From: Jejuia sp. UBA6058
GTDB lineage: Bacteria > Bacteroidota > Bacteroidia > Flavobacteriales > Flavobacteriaceae
Assembly: GCA_002428965.1 (NCBI GenBank)
Contig: DIYI01000005.1
Location: 186,829-250,828, forward strand
Direction of reading: 5' to 3'
DNA: 64,000 nucleotides
How positions within the stretch are numbered: position 1 is the stretch's first letter; each line of letters opens with the position of its first letter. Shown here piece by piece: positions 9,552-18,699 of the stretch. A program made the position numbers and the translations under genes. The notes beneath the pieces were generated by a model. The model had not been told where the DNA came from and did no database searches. It saw nothing but the letters and a program-made list of their open reading frames with translations.

Positions 9552-10709
9552 ATGGTAATAGGGATCGAAGGACAAAGGTTATTTAGAAAAAACAAACATG
9601 GTATGGACATGGTAGCCTTGGAATTGATAAAAAATCTCCAAGAGATTGATCATGACAATAACTATTATGTTTTTGTAAAACCAGATGAAGATAGTTCCGT
9701 ACTGCAAGAAACATCAAATTTTAAAATAATACCTTTAAATGGTGGTTCTTACCCAAAATGGGAGCAATTGGCGTTACCCAAAGCGGCGAAAGCTCACGGT
9801 TGTGATGTACTACATTGCACAAGTAATACAGCTCCTTTATTTTCAGATATCCCATTGATAACAACACTCCATGATATCATTTATATGGAGAGTAGCTATT
9901 TTAAAATTTTAAAAAGTAGTGCCACCAGATACCAAAAATTTGGTAATGTATATCGCAAAATAGTAGTGCCTAAAGTAGTTAAAAACAGCAAGAAAATAAT
10001 AACAGTTTCCAATTTTGAAAAGAAACGTATTGGGGAATTTTTTGGTATGCATTCTGATAATCGATTGGAATCGGTTTATAATGGAGTGAGTGAACATTTT
10101 AAGATTGTAACCAATGATCTTGAGCTTAAAAGAGTAAAGGAGAAATATAACCTGCCAGAAAAATATTTTTTCTTTTTAGGTAATACCGACCCCAAGAAAA
10201 ATACCAAAGGAACTTTAAAAGCATTTTCTGATTTTCTTAAGGAAACAGGTTTAGATTATAAATTAGTGATGTTAGACTATGATAAAAGCGAGTTAGATAA
10301 GTTATTAATTGAAATTGAGGATAGGTCATTAATTGACAAGATTGTACTCACGGGTTATGTAGTAAATACTGATTTACCAGCTATTTACGCCCAATGCGAT
10401 ATATTTCTTTATCCATCTTTAAGGGAGAGCTTCGGAATTCCTATGTTGGAGGCTATGGCATGCGGGGTACCTGTAATTACATCAAATACATCTTCAATGC
10501 CAGAAGTTGCAGGAGAGGCTGCCCATATTATTGATCCCTTTAAGTATGAAGATATTACAAAAGGTATGATCAAAATTTTGGATGATGAAAATTACAGAAA
10601 GACATTAGTAAATAAGGGGATAGAACGAAGCAAGATTTTTTCATGGAAAAATATGGCGCATCAGGTTTTAAATCTTTACGAAGAAATGTACAACGAATTA
10701 ACCGCATAG
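9552..10709 (+). CDS. Glycosyltransferase family 4 (GT-B fold)
   Basis: A 385-residue soluble protein. The N-terminal half begins with a Gly-Ile-Glu-Gly-Gln loop. The C-terminal half has the nucleotide-sugar site of family 4: FFLGNTDPKKN at about 208-218 and the E-x7-E motif ESFGIPMLE near 294-302, followed by MACGVPVI. Retaining enzymes of this family use NDP-sugars such as mannose, glucose or rhamnose. It is 4 bp from the next glycosyltransferase gene, so both probably act on the same lipid-linked repeat. Confidence 0.87.
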   Translation: MVIGIEGQRLFRKNKHGMDMVALELIKNLQEIDHDNNYYVFVKPDEDSSVLQETSNFKIIPLNGGSYPKWEQLALPKAAKAHGCDVLHCTSNTAPLFSDIPLITTLHDIIYMESSYFKILKSSATRYQKFGNVYRKIVVPKVVKNSKKIITVSNFEKKRIGEFFGMHSDNRLESVYNGVSEHFKIVTNDLELKRVKEKYNLPEKYFFFLGNTDPKKNTKGTLKAFSDFLKETGLDYKLVMLDYDKSELDKLLIEIEDRSLIDKIVLTGYVVNTDLPAIYAQCDIFLYPSLRESFGIPMLEAMACGVPVITSNTSSMPEVAGEAAHIIDPFKYEDITKGMIKILDDENYRKTLVNKGIERSKIFSWKNMAHQVLNLYEEMYNELTA

Positions 10710-10713
10710 TATT

Positions 10714-11928
10714 ATGATAAAAGGACAAGACATAGTAGTAGTTGGAATTCAACCGTGGGATATTGAAATTGGAAGCAACTGCAAGAACATTGCACTAGAG
10801 TTTGCAAAATATAATCGTGTACTTTATGTCAACCCTCCCATGGATAGATCCACCGAAAGAAGAGAAAGTCATAAAGCGACAATTCAAAAACGAATTAGAA
10901 TTAAACAAGGATTAGAAAATGGCTTAGAGAAAATTAAAGAAAACCTCTGGAACTTATATCCTCATCAAATGGTAGAGTCTATAAATTGGATACCATTAAA
11001 AGGCGTGTACAATACTCTTAATAAGAGAAATGCAACTCGATTCGCAGCTGATATTAAGTCTACAATAAGTCAATTGGGTTTTAAGGATTTTATTCTGTTC
11101 AATGATAGCTCAATGTTTCTTGGTCTACATTTAAAGCAACTCCTTAAGCCAAAGGTATATGCCTATTACATGAGAGATTATTTGGTTAAAGTTCCATATT
11201 GGCAGAAACATGGAGAACGTGTTGAACCACAAACAGTTAAAAGTGCGGATGTAGTTTTGACCAATTCTGAATTTTTTGAGGATATGTGTGCTCAAATTAA
11301 TCCTCATAGTTATATGGTTGGTCAAGGGTGTGATGTGTCTTTATTTAATGATGATGCAGGAAGTATTCAAATACCTGATGCCTTTAAAAATATACCAAAA
11401 CCTGTAATAGGTTATGTGGGTTCGTTGACAACTTTACGCTTGGATATTGAATTGATAGAATACATTGCAAAACAGCGTAAGGATTGGAGTGTTGTTTTGG
11501 TGGGTCCGGAAGATTCTGATTTCAAGAATTCAAATCTCCATAATTTAGAAAATGTATATTTCTTAGGAAGAAAAGATGCTTCAGAACTTCCAAATTATGT
11601 AAAGGGCTTTGATGTAGCCATAAATCCTCAGTTAACCAATAATTTAACTATTGGTAATTATCCTAGAAAAATTGATGAATACTTAGCTATGGGTAAACCA
11701 ACTCTTGCTACTAAAACAAAAGCAATGGAAATGTTTCAAGACTATGTTTATCTAGCATCGAGTAAAGAAGAGTATATAACATTAGCAGAAAAAGCGCTTC
11801 AAGAACATTCAATTCCTCTAGCAAAGAAAAGATCCGAATTTGCCAATGGTCATACTTGGGAAAATAATGTGAAAGACATTTATAATTCAATAAAGAAAGC
11901 AACCAAAGACACTATATTATGGGATTAA
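10714..11928 (+). CDS. GT-B glycosyltransferase, group 1-like
   Basis: A 404-residue protein without membrane segments. It resembles GT-B transferases of the TuaH/group 1 kind: an N-terminal domain with a VVVGIQPWD start, a middle YYMRDYL segment, and a C-terminal domain with VIGYVGSL (about 230), VVLVGPED (about 265), and a late loop IDEYLAMGKPTLAT that stands in for the usual E-x7-E region. The motif is weaker than in the preceding gene. The 3-prime end overlaps the following acyltransferase gene by 10 bp, indicating translational coupling. Confidence 0.78.
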   Translation: MIKGQDIVVVGIQPWDIEIGSNCKNIALEFAKYNRVLYVNPPMDRSTERRESHKATIQKRIRIKQGLENGLEKIKENLWNLYPHQMVESINWIPLKGVYNTLNKRNATRFAADIKSTISQLGFKDFILFNDSSMFLGLHLKQLLKPKVYAYYMRDYLVKVPYWQKHGERVEPQTVKSADVVLTNSEFFEDMCAQINPHSYMVGQGCDVSLFNDDAGSIQIPDAFKNIPKPVIGYVGSLTTLRLDIELIEYIAKQRKDWSVVLVGPEDSDFKNSNLHNLENVYFLGRKDASELPNYVKGFDVAINPQLTNNLTIGNYPRKIDEYLAMGKPTLATKTKAMEMFQDYVYLASSKEEYITLAEKALQEHSIPLAKKRSEFANGHTWENNVKDIYNSIKKATKDTILWD

Positions 11929-12605
11929 AAGAAAAAATAAAATCAAACGAAAAGCTTAAAAAGCTTGTACATTGGTCAATTCTAATTCCGAAACAGACAA
12001 GACCAAGGTTGTGGATTAAATGGTTTGTAAATCCCTTTTTTCATAAAAAAGGAAAAGGAGCAAGAGTAAGACCCAGAACGAGAATGGATGTAGTTCCATG
12101 GAATAAGTTTGAATTAGGAACGGACTCGATTATTGAGGACTTTTCTGCAATCAATAATGGAGTAGGTGATGTGATTATTGGAGATAGAACTAAAATTGGT
12201 CTAAGTAATACTATAATTGGGCCTGTTAAAATTGGCAACAATATACGTTTGGCTCAAAATATTACGGTTTCTGGTCTAAACCACGAGTACCAAGATATTA
12301 ACAAGCCAATTCATGAGCAAGGAGTCTCTACCTCACAAATAGTTTTAGAGGATAACTCTTGGCTTGGAGCAAATGTGGTGGTAGTAGCTGGAGTAACTAT
12401 TGGTAAACACTGCATTGTTGCTGCGGGAAGCGTAGTAACCAAAAATATGCCTCCTTATTCAGTGGTGGTTGGTAACCCAGCAAGGGTAATCAAACAATAT
12501 AATCCAGAAACTCAAAACTGGGAAAAAGTTAAAAAACCTGTTGATCATATTTCTGCTGAGAAAGAATTACAAACAAATAATTTCAAGATTGGTTTAACCT
12601 CTTGA
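11919..12605 (+). CDS. Left-handed beta-helix (hexapeptide) acyltransferase
   Basis: A 228-residue protein whose residues about 60-195 are imperfect hexapeptide repeats (Ile/Val-Gly-x-x-x-x), ending with the conserved AAGSVVTKNMPPYSVVVGNP block. That block is shared by maltose, galactoside and serine O-acetyltransferases and by sugar N-acetyltransferases. A His in SGLNHEY (about 118-124) is in the place of the usual catalytic His. It probably acetylates a sugar of the repeat unit in the cytoplasm, complementing the membrane acyltransferase at 8466. The extra N-terminal 50 basic residues may bind the membrane surface. Confidence 0.82.
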   Translation: MGLKEKIKSNEKLKKLVHWSILIPKQTRPRLWIKWFVNPFFHKKGKGARVRPRTRMDVVPWNKFELGTDSIIEDFSAINNGVGDVIIGDRTKIGLSNTIIGPVKIGNNIRLAQNITVSGLNHEYQDINKPIHEQGVSTSQIVLEDNSWLGANVVVVAGVTIGKHCIVAAGSVVTKNMPPYSVVVGNPARVIKQYNPETQNWEKVKKPVDHISAEKELQTNNFKIGLTS

Positions 12606-12629
12606 CTTTTAAAATAAAAATATTAACCT

Positions 12630-13820
12630 ATGGAAGCATTGCAAATTAGTTTTTGGTTTTTATTATTCATAGTTGTTTATACATATGTGGGCTATGGAAT
12701 TGTGTTATACCTCATTATTAAAATTAGAAGATTTTTAAAGATTGGTAAAAAGTTTGATGTTGATTCAACATATGAACCTGAGGTAACTTTATTTATAGCT
12801 GCGTATAATGAAAAAGATTATGTTGAGGCTAAAATGAAGAACACGTTAAACCTAGATTATCCAAAAGACAAATTAAATATAGTATGGGTTACGGATGGAT
12901 CAGATGATGGTACACCAGATGTTATTAGAAATTACAAAGAAGCGACTGTCCATCATTTAGATGAGCGTAATGGAAAGATTGGTGCTATGAATAGGGGAAT
13001 GCAATTTGTTAATACGCCAATAGTTATTTTCAGTGATGCTAATACCAATTTAGGTAGGGAGTCGATCAGACGAATAGTTAATTTGTTCAGCAATCCGAAG
13101 GTGGGTTGCGTTTCGGGTGAAAAACGCATTATTGATAAAGAAAGTGATGTAGCTTCCGGTGCCGGAGAAGGACTATATTGGAAGTACGAATCAACATTAA
13201 AAAAGTGGGATGCCGAATTGTATTCAGTCGTTGGAGCAGCTGGCGAATTGTTCGCAATAAGAACAGAACTATACAGACATGTTGAAAAAGATACATTATT
13301 GGACGATTTTATTATTTCCTTGCGCGTAGCGCAGGATGGTTACACTATTCAGTATGATCCTGATGCTTATGCAATAGAGTCAGCTTCCGCCAATGTAAAG
13401 GAAGAATTAAAACGAAAAATTAGAATTTCTGCTGGAGGTATTCAATCGGTCGTGAGACTAAGATCTCTTTTGAATGTATTTAAATACGGAACATTGTCGT
13501 TTCAGTATATTTCTCATCGTGTTTTACGCTGGACAATTACACCGTTATGCTTGGTTTTATTAATACCAGTATCATTTGTTTTGGCAAGTATTGAAGGTTT
13601 TTTTGACTTAGGATTATATTCAACATTATTTTGGTTGCAAGTCCTTTTTTACATAAGTGCTCTGGTTGGCTGGTTTTTAGAAAATATTTCAATAAAAATC
13701 AAGCTACTATTTGTACCATATTATTTTTTCATTATGAATTTGTCGGTGATTTTAGGGTTTTTTAGATATATCAAAAAATCGCAAACTGTTAATTGGGAAC
13801 GCGCACAAAGAGCGGCGTAA
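12630..13820 (+). CDS. Membrane glycosyltransferase family 2 (second)
   Basis: A 396-residue protein with one N-terminal membrane segment (about 8-30), a GT-A domain, and three C-terminal membrane segments (about 300-385). Motifs: LFIAAYNE (54-61), VTDGSDDGT (87-95), SDAN (135-138) as the DxD-like metal site, and LDDFIISL (about 227-234) as the acid region. The usual Q-x-x-R-W is replaced by KIRISAGG, a variant common in bacterial poly-sugar synthases of this family. Last of the sugar-assembly genes before a 115-bp gap that shows no gene. Confidence 0.83.
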   Translation: MEALQISFWFLLFIVVYTYVGYGIVLYLIIKIRRFLKIGKKFDVDSTYEPEVTLFIAAYNEKDYVEAKMKNTLNLDYPKDKLNIVWVTDGSDDGTPDVIRNYKEATVHHLDERNGKIGAMNRGMQFVNTPIVIFSDANTNLGRESIRRIVNLFSNPKVGCVSGEKRIIDKESDVASGAGEGLYWKYESTLKKWDAELYSVVGAAGELFAIRTELYRHVEKDTLLDDFIISLRVAQDGYTIQYDPDAYAIESASANVKEELKRKIRISAGGIQSVVRLRSLLNVFKYGTLSFQYISHRVLRWTITPLCLVLLIPVSFVLASIEGFFDLGLYSTLFWLQVLFYISALVGWFLENISIKIKLLFVPYYFFIMNLSVILGFFRYIKKSQTVNWERAQRAA

Positions 13821-13935
13821 TAATTAATACTTTTAAAATAATAAGCTTTTAATAATAACCGATTACTATGACGGTGCATGAGTGCTTAGTAGAACCAATA
13901 TTTTAACCTCAAACTAAATTTTAAACCAAAAACTA

Positions 13936-15006
13936 TTGAAAATAAGATGGATTTGTTTGTTCAACTTAGTTAAAAAGCTAGCAATATTTTTATTATTTAC
14001 GGGTGTCTTATTTGTCTCAATTTTGTTTTTATTGAGACAGCCACGATATACCATTGAGACTGATGGAGAGCTTTACATAGTTAATAAACTTAGCAGTACT
14101 ATTACTGTCTTCGATTTAAAACAAGGTAAAGAAGTAGCTAAACTACCCATGAAAATAAGACCGCACGAACTTACGGCAGTCAGTAGTCTTCATAAAATTG
14201 TAGTTTCCAATTATGGGTCTGATGATAATATCGGTAGCGAGGTAACTATTATTGACTCTGATAATCATAGTATAGATAAAACAATTGAACTACAAAACAG
14301 CGAAAGACCGCAAGGTGTTATTACATTCCCCAGTATGCAAACGGTTGGAGTTGCTACCAATTTAGGTAACGATTTATTAGTGTTAGATGTTGAAAGCGGT
14401 TCGGTAAAAAGAAAAATACCTACCCATCAAGCTATGAGCCATCTATTGGTTCATCACCCAAGTCTGCCGATAGTATACATTACTAATGCCAAATCAAATT
14501 CTTTGAGTATTATTGATTATAACAACGGAGAGATAGTTAAAACCCTGAGCTGTGGACAAGGTACTGAGGGTATTGCTATAACGCCTGATGGAAAAGAAAT
14601 TTGGCTAGCATGTAAATTAGATAACACTATTAATGTTTTAGATACACAAACCCAAGAGATTATTCATTCTTTTAGTACACAGGAAGAACCACTAAGATTA
14701 AGTTTTAGTATTGATGGTAAATATTGCCTAGTTACTAATGGTATGGCGGGTACGGTATCAGTTTTTGATCAAAAATCTAAAGAATGTATTAAAATAATAT
14801 ACCTCTCAGGCAAGCAAAGCGTTTTACAGAGATTGTTATATCATACACCAAGACCTGTTGGTATTTTAGTTCATCCTAATGGTAAGTATGCTTTTGTTTC
14901 AAATTCAAATGCGGATAAAGTTGAGGTTATAGATATGAAAACGTTCAATGTCGTTAGTACTATTGGAACAGACAGAGTTCCTGATGGTTTAGCTTTGATG
15001 CTATAG
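13936..15006 (+). CDS. Membrane-anchored YVTN-type beta-propeller protein
   Basis: A 356-residue protein. After a hydrophobic segment at about 11-33 there are about seven blades of roughly 40 residues, each with a strand pattern like the YVTN/YncE family (for example GTEGIAITPDGKEIWLA followed by NTINVLDTQTQEI). The start is TTG; the next in-frame ATG, near residue 77, would remove the membrane anchor and a blade. The predicted location is the periplasmic face, anchored to the inner membrane or secreted. No catalytic residues are visible; propellers of this type serve as binding scaffolds. It lies between the sugar-assembly genes and rfbABCD, so a polysaccharide-binding or export role is possible but unproven. 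Confidence 0.72.
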   Translation: MKIRWICLFNLVKKLAIFLLFTGVLFVSILFLLRQPRYTIETDGELYIVNKLSSTITVFDLKQGKEVAKLPMKIRPHELTAVSSLHKIVVSNYGSDDNIGSEVTIIDSDNHSIDKTIELQNSERPQGVITFPSMQTVGVATNLGNDLLVLDVESGSVKRKIPTHQAMSHLLVHHPSLPIVYITNAKSNSLSIIDYNNGEIVKTLSCGQGTEGIAITPDGKEIWLACKLDNTINVLDTQTQEIIHSFSTQEEPLRLSFSIDGKYCLVTNGMAGTVSVFDQKSKECIKIIYLSGKQSVLQRLLYHTPRPVGILVHPNGKYAFVSNSNADKVEVIDMKTFNVVSTIGTDRVPDGLALML

Positions 15007-15089
15007 TCTTACCTTTGCATTAAATCTGCTTCCTATTGCATCTTTTTTTGGACGATAGTCTTCTTGTTTTTCTTGAAAATAGAAGGCAT

Positions 15090-15110
15090 AACACAATATT
15101 ATATTGTGTT
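15090..15110. promoter_or_regulatory. 21-bp perfect palindrome upstream of rfbA
   Basis: Arms AACACAATAT and ATATTGTGTT flank a single central T. The right end overlaps the TTG at 15109-15111, a candidate -33 box, so this could be the operator of a dimeric repressor for the rfb genes. No U-tract follows, which argues against a terminator. The regulator is not identified. Confidence 0.45.
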
Positions 15111-15139
15111 GATAAATTAATGAATAAAAAGTACTTTTG
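15109..15139 (+). promoter_or_regulatory. Candidate distal promoter of the rfb operon
   Basis: TTG (15109-15111), a 20-bp spacer and TACTTTTG (15132-15139) match the Bacteroidota TTG / TAnnTTTG promoter pattern. It overlaps the palindrome at 15090-15110. Confidence 0.42.
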
Positions 15140-15192
15140 AAATTATTTGAGATTTATCAGAAGTCTTTGGTTAAGATTAACTTTTAAAATAG

Positions 15193-15200
15193 TACGTTTG
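15193..15200 (+). promoter_or_regulatory. Candidate proximal -7 element of rfbA
   Basis: TACGTTTG matches TAnnTTTG, and a transcript starting about 7 bp later would leave a leader of some 20 nt before the rfbA ATG. The best -33 match (TTTG, 15166-15169) is 23 bp away, a little far. It may be an alternative to the distal promoter. Confidence 0.42.
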
Positions 15201-15227
15201 TACTATCAAAGTGAAAAGTACTAAAAC

Positions 15228-16124
15228 ATGAAAGGTATTATACTCGCAGGTGGATCTGGTACTAGATTATATCCATTAACTAAGGGTACATCCAAGCAGC
15301 TACTTCCCATTGGGGATAAACCAATGATTTACTACCCATTATCAGTTTTAATGCTTGCAGGTATTAGAGAAGTTTTAATTATTTCTACACCTATTGATTT
15401 ACCTAGGTTTAAACAACTATTAGGAGATGGCAGCGATATTGGGATGAAATTTTCTTATGCCGAACAACCTTCACCAGATGGTTTAGCTCAAGCTTTTATA
15501 ATAGGAGAAAGCTTCATTGGTAATGATGATGTTTGTCTCGTTTTGGGGGACAACATCTTTTATGGATACGGGTTTTCAGAAATGTTATCCAATGCAGTAT
15601 CAACGTTAGAAGATACTAATAAAGCTACCGTATTTGGATATTATGTGAAGGATCCTGAGAGATATGGTGTAGTTGAATTTGATGATTTGGGTAATGCTTT
15701 AAGTATTGAGGAGAAACCCAAAAATCCCAAGAGTAATTTTGCCGTAGTTGGTTTGTACTTTTATCCGAATAGCGTAGTTGAAATAGCTAAAAATGTAAAA
15801 CCTAGTGCTCGTGGAGAATTAGAGATTACAACGGTTAATCAAAACTATCTCGATCAAGGAATTTTAAAAGTAGAACGTATGGGTAGAGGGTATGCTTGGT
15901 TAGATACAGGAACTCATGAAAGTCTATTAGATGCCTCCAATTATATACAAGCTATCGAAAATAGACAAGGATTAAAAGTGGCATGCATAGAAGAAATAGC
16001 TTATGAAAAAGGTTATATTTCAAAAGGACAATTGCTAAAATTGGCAGAGCCATTGAAAAAAAATGGTTATGGACAATATCTAATTGAAAGAGCAAAAGAA
16101 AAAGGTGTTTATGAAATTTATTAG
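15228..16124 (+). CDS. rfbA: Glucose-1-phosphate thymidylyltransferase
   Basis: A 298-residue enzyme that makes dTDP-glucose from dTTP and glucose 1-phosphate, the first step of dTDP-L-rhamnose synthesis. The nucleotide-binding signature GIILAGGSGTRLYPLT is at residues 3-18, with KQLLPIGDKPMIYYPL after it, and VLGDNIFYG near 107. Length matches the family (about 290). The gene heads a compact rfbACDB group with overlaps of 8 to 14 bp between the first three genes. The sugar made here likely feeds the glycosyltransferases upstream. Confidence 0.96.
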   Translation: MKGIILAGGSGTRLYPLTKGTSKQLLPIGDKPMIYYPLSVLMLAGIREVLIISTPIDLPRFKQLLGDGSDIGMKFSYAEQPSPDGLAQAFIIGESFIGNDDVCLVLGDNIFYGYGFSEMLSNAVSTLEDTNKATVFGYYVKDPERYGVVEFDDLGNALSIEEKPKNPKSNFAVVGLYFYPNSVVEIAKNVKPSARGELEITTVNQNYLDQGILKVERMGRGYAWLDTGTHESLLDASNYIQAIENRQGLKVACIEEIAYEKGYISKGQLLKLAEPLKKNGYGQYLIERAKEKGVYEIY

Positions 16125-16683
16125 AACAGCAATACCAGATGTTGTAATTTGTGAACCAAAGATTTTTGGTGATGATCGTGGCTATTTTGTAGAAACTTTT
16201 AGGGAAGATAAATTGGAGGAATTTTTAGGGTATAAGATAAACTTCTGTCAAGACAATGAATCTAAATCTACTTATGGCGTTTTAAGAGGTTTACATTATC
16301 AGTTGCCTCCATTTTCGCAAACAAAACTTGTAAGAGTGATTAAAGGTAGGGTGCTTGATATTGCAGTAGATATTCGCAAAGAATCCCCAACATTTGGTCA
16401 ACACGTTGCTATAGAATTAACAGACACGAACAAAAGACAAGCCTTAGTACCAAGAGGATTTGCTCATGGCTTTGTTGTGTTAAGTGAAGAAGCTATTTTT
16501 GCTTACAAGGTAGATAATTACTATAGTTTTGATTGTGAAGGAGGAATAGCTTTTGACGATAAAACTTTAAATATTGATTGGAAATTAGCTAAAGATCATA
16601 TGAAATTATCGGCAAAGGATTTAAAACAACCACTTTTCAAAAACGCAGTATATTTTGATAGCTTAGTATCGCTGTATGAATAA
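16111..16683 (+). CDS. rfbC: dTDP-4-dehydrorhamnose 3,5-epimerase
   Basis: A 190-residue cupin enzyme that epimerises dTDP-4-keto-6-deoxyglucose at C3 and C5. The signature RGLHYQ with the catalytic His62 is clear, as are GDDRGYFVETF (20-30) and VPRGFAHGFVVLS in the second half. The ATG at 16111 is chosen because it gives the standard N-terminus; a TTG at 16084 would add nine residues lying entirely inside rfbA. The gene overlaps the end of rfbA by 14 bp and the start of rfbD by 8 bp. Confidence 0.95.
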   Translation: MKFIRTAIPDVVICEPKIFGDDRGYFVETFREDKLEEFLGYKINFCQDNESKSTYGVLRGLHYQLPPFSQTKLVRVIKGRVLDIAVDIRKESPTFGQHVAIELTDTNKRQALVPRGFAHGFVVLSEEAIFAYKVDNYYSFDCEGGIAFDDKTLNIDWKLAKDHMKLSAKDLKQPLFKNAVYFDSLVSLYE

Positions 16684-17533
16684 CATTTTAATTACAGGTT
16701 CAAAAGGACAATTAGGTTCAGAGCTAAACGAATTGGCTAGATTCTATTCTGATTTTATATTTTATTTTACTGATTATAATGAACTGGATATCACAAGCCA
16801 CACTTTAGTTCAAGACTATATTAGAACTAACAATATTTCCGTAATTATAAATTGTGCTGCTTATACAGCAGTTGATAAAGCAGAAGATCAAAAGGAATTG
16901 TCGGATAAATTAAATCATTTAGCAGTAGAGAATCTAGCTAAAGTCGCTAAAATGGCCAATGCTAAATTAATCCATATTTCAACAGATTATGTTTTTGACG
17001 GCTTAACGCACACACCATATACAGAGAATGATCCCACAAATCCGCAAGGAGTTTATGGCAATACAAAACTGGCTGGAGAAGAGGCAATTCACGAAATAAA
17101 CCCGAGTAACTCAATAATTATAAGAACCTCATGGGTATACTCTAGTTTTGGGACTAATTTTGTGAAGACAATGTTACGTTTAGCTAATGATAGGGATGAA
17201 TTAGGTGTGATTGCGGATCAATTAGGATCACCAACTTATGCAAGAGATTTAGCAAGTACAATTCTTAAAATTATTCCAAAACTTAGTAATGAAAATGTAG
17301 AAATTTATCATTTTTCAAATATAGGAGCCTGCAGCTGGTACGATTTTGCAAAAGCCATATTTGACATTAAAAATATAGACATTAAAATAAATGCGTTAGA
17401 AACATGGGAATATCCTACTGCCGCTAAACGCCCATTTTATAGTGTATTGAATAAAAAGAAAATAAGAAATCAATTCCAAATAGAAATACCTTATTGGAGA
17501 GATTCTTTAAAAGAATGTCTTCAAAAATTATAG
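16676..17533 (+). CDS. rfbD: dTDP-4-dehydrorhamnose reductase
   Basis: A 285-residue NAD(P)H-dependent short-chain-type reductase that forms dTDP-L-rhamnose, the last step of the pathway. It shows the Rossmann start ILITGSKGQLG (4-14), the STDYVFDG block near 103, and the catalytic YxxxK in YGNTK near 126. The start overlaps the end of rfbC by 8 bp. Length and motifs fit the family. Confidence 0.95.
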   Translation: MNNILITGSKGQLGSELNELARFYSDFIFYFTDYNELDITSHTLVQDYIRTNNISVIINCAAYTAVDKAEDQKELSDKLNHLAVENLAKVAKMANAKLIHISTDYVFDGLTHTPYTENDPTNPQGVYGNTKLAGEEAIHEINPSNSIIIRTSWVYSSFGTNFVKTMLRLANDRDELGVIADQLGSPTYARDLASTILKIIPKLSNENVEIYHFSNIGACSWYDFAKAIFDIKNIDIKINALETWEYPTAAKRPFYSVLNKKKIRNQFQIEIPYWRDSLKECLQKL

Positions 17534-17573
17534 ACCTAATTTGTCGAAAGAAGTTAACCTCAAATTATTTAAA

Positions 17574-18632
17574 ATGAAGAATAAAAATATTTTAGTCACA
17601 GGAGGTGCTGGTTTTATAGGCTCTCATTTGGTGCGACTTTTAGCTAATAAATATCCAGAGTATCATATTATTAATATGGATTTGTTAACCTATGCAGGCA
17701 ATTTGGCTAACTTGAAAGATATTGAAGATAAACCAAATTATACATTTTTAAAATGTGACATATGTGATTTTGAAAAAGTAAAGTCAACTTTTGATGATTA
17801 CAATATTGATAGTGTAATTCACTTAGCGGCTGAATCTCACGTAGATAGATCCATAAAAGATCCATTTTCATTTGCACGAACAAATGTTATGGGTACTTTA
17901 AGTTTGCTTCAGGCTGCCAAATTAAAATGGGATGGTAGTTTTAAAGGAAAGTTATTCTATCATGTTTCTACTGATGAGGTTTATGGTTCATTGGGAGAAG
18001 ACGGTTACTTTTTAGAAACTACACCATACGATCCGCATTCTCCATATTCAGCCTCAAAAGCATCTTCAGATCATTTTGTTAGAGCGTTTCATGATACATA
18101 CGGATTACCAACGGTTATCTCCAACTGTTCCAATAATTATGGTTCGTTTCAGTTTCCGGAAAAATTAATACCGCTTTTTATAAATAATATTCGTTTAGGA
18201 AAGCCTCTTCCAGTTTATGGTAAAGGTGAGAATGTAAGAGATTGGTTATTTGTTAATGATCATGCAAGAGCAATTGATGTGATTTTTGCCAAGGGAAAAA
18301 TTGGTGAAACCTATAACATTGGTGGATTTAATGAATGGAAAAATATTGATTTAATAAAAGTTTTGATTGAAACTACAGATCGTTTATTAGGAAGACCAAA
18401 AGGAACTTCAGACAACTTAATCACTTATGTTACAGATCGTGCTGGTCATGACATGCGTTATGCCATTGATGCGACCAAACTAAAAAACGAATTAGGCTGG
18501 GAACCGTCTTTACAGTTTGAGGAGGGTATAGAAAAGACAGTACAATGGTATTTGGATAATGAGGAGTGGATGGAGAATATTACTTCTGGCACCTATGCGA
18601 AATATTATGCCGAAATGTATAATGAAATTTAG
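17574..18632 (+). CDS. rfbB: dTDP-glucose 4,6-dehydratase
   Basis: A 352-residue extended SDR enzyme that converts dTDP-glucose to dTDP-4-keto-6-deoxyglucose, the second step of rhamnose synthesis. It has LVTGGAGFIGSH (7-18), STDEVYG near 133, the catalytic YSASK near 160, and NNYGSFQFPEKLIPLFI after it. The ATG at 17574 gives the standard N-terminus; a TTG at 17541 would add 11 unrelated residues. It is the last gene of the polysaccharide locus and is followed by a strong hairpin terminator. Confidence 0.95.
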   Translation: MKNKNILVTGGAGFIGSHLVRLLANKYPEYHIINMDLLTYAGNLANLKDIEDKPNYTFLKCDICDFEKVKSTFDDYNIDSVIHLAAESHVDRSIKDPFSFARTNVMGTLSLLQAAKLKWDGSFKGKLFYHVSTDEVYGSLGEDGYFLETTPYDPHSPYSASKASSDHFVRAFHDTYGLPTVISNCSNNYGSFQFPEKLIPLFINNIRLGKPLPVYGKGENVRDWLFVNDHARAIDVIFAKGKIGETYNIGGFNEWKNIDLIKVLIETTDRLLGRPKGTSDNLITYVTDRAGHDMRYAIDATKLKNELGWEPSLQFEEGIEKTVQWYLDNEEWMENITSGTYAKYYAEMYNEI

Positions 18633-18656
18633 TGTAAGCTATATAGATATACTACT

Positions 18657-18690
18657 AAAACGCAATGAATATGTTATCATTGCGTTTTTT
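18657..18690 (+). terminator. Intrinsic terminator after rfbB
   Basis: Arms CGCAATGA and TCATTGCG (18661-18668 and 18677-18684) extend with A/T pairs and are followed by a run of seven T. The neighbouring gene points the other way, so this ends the whole polysaccharide locus. Confidence 0.88.
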
Positions 18691-18699
18691 TGCTTCGTA

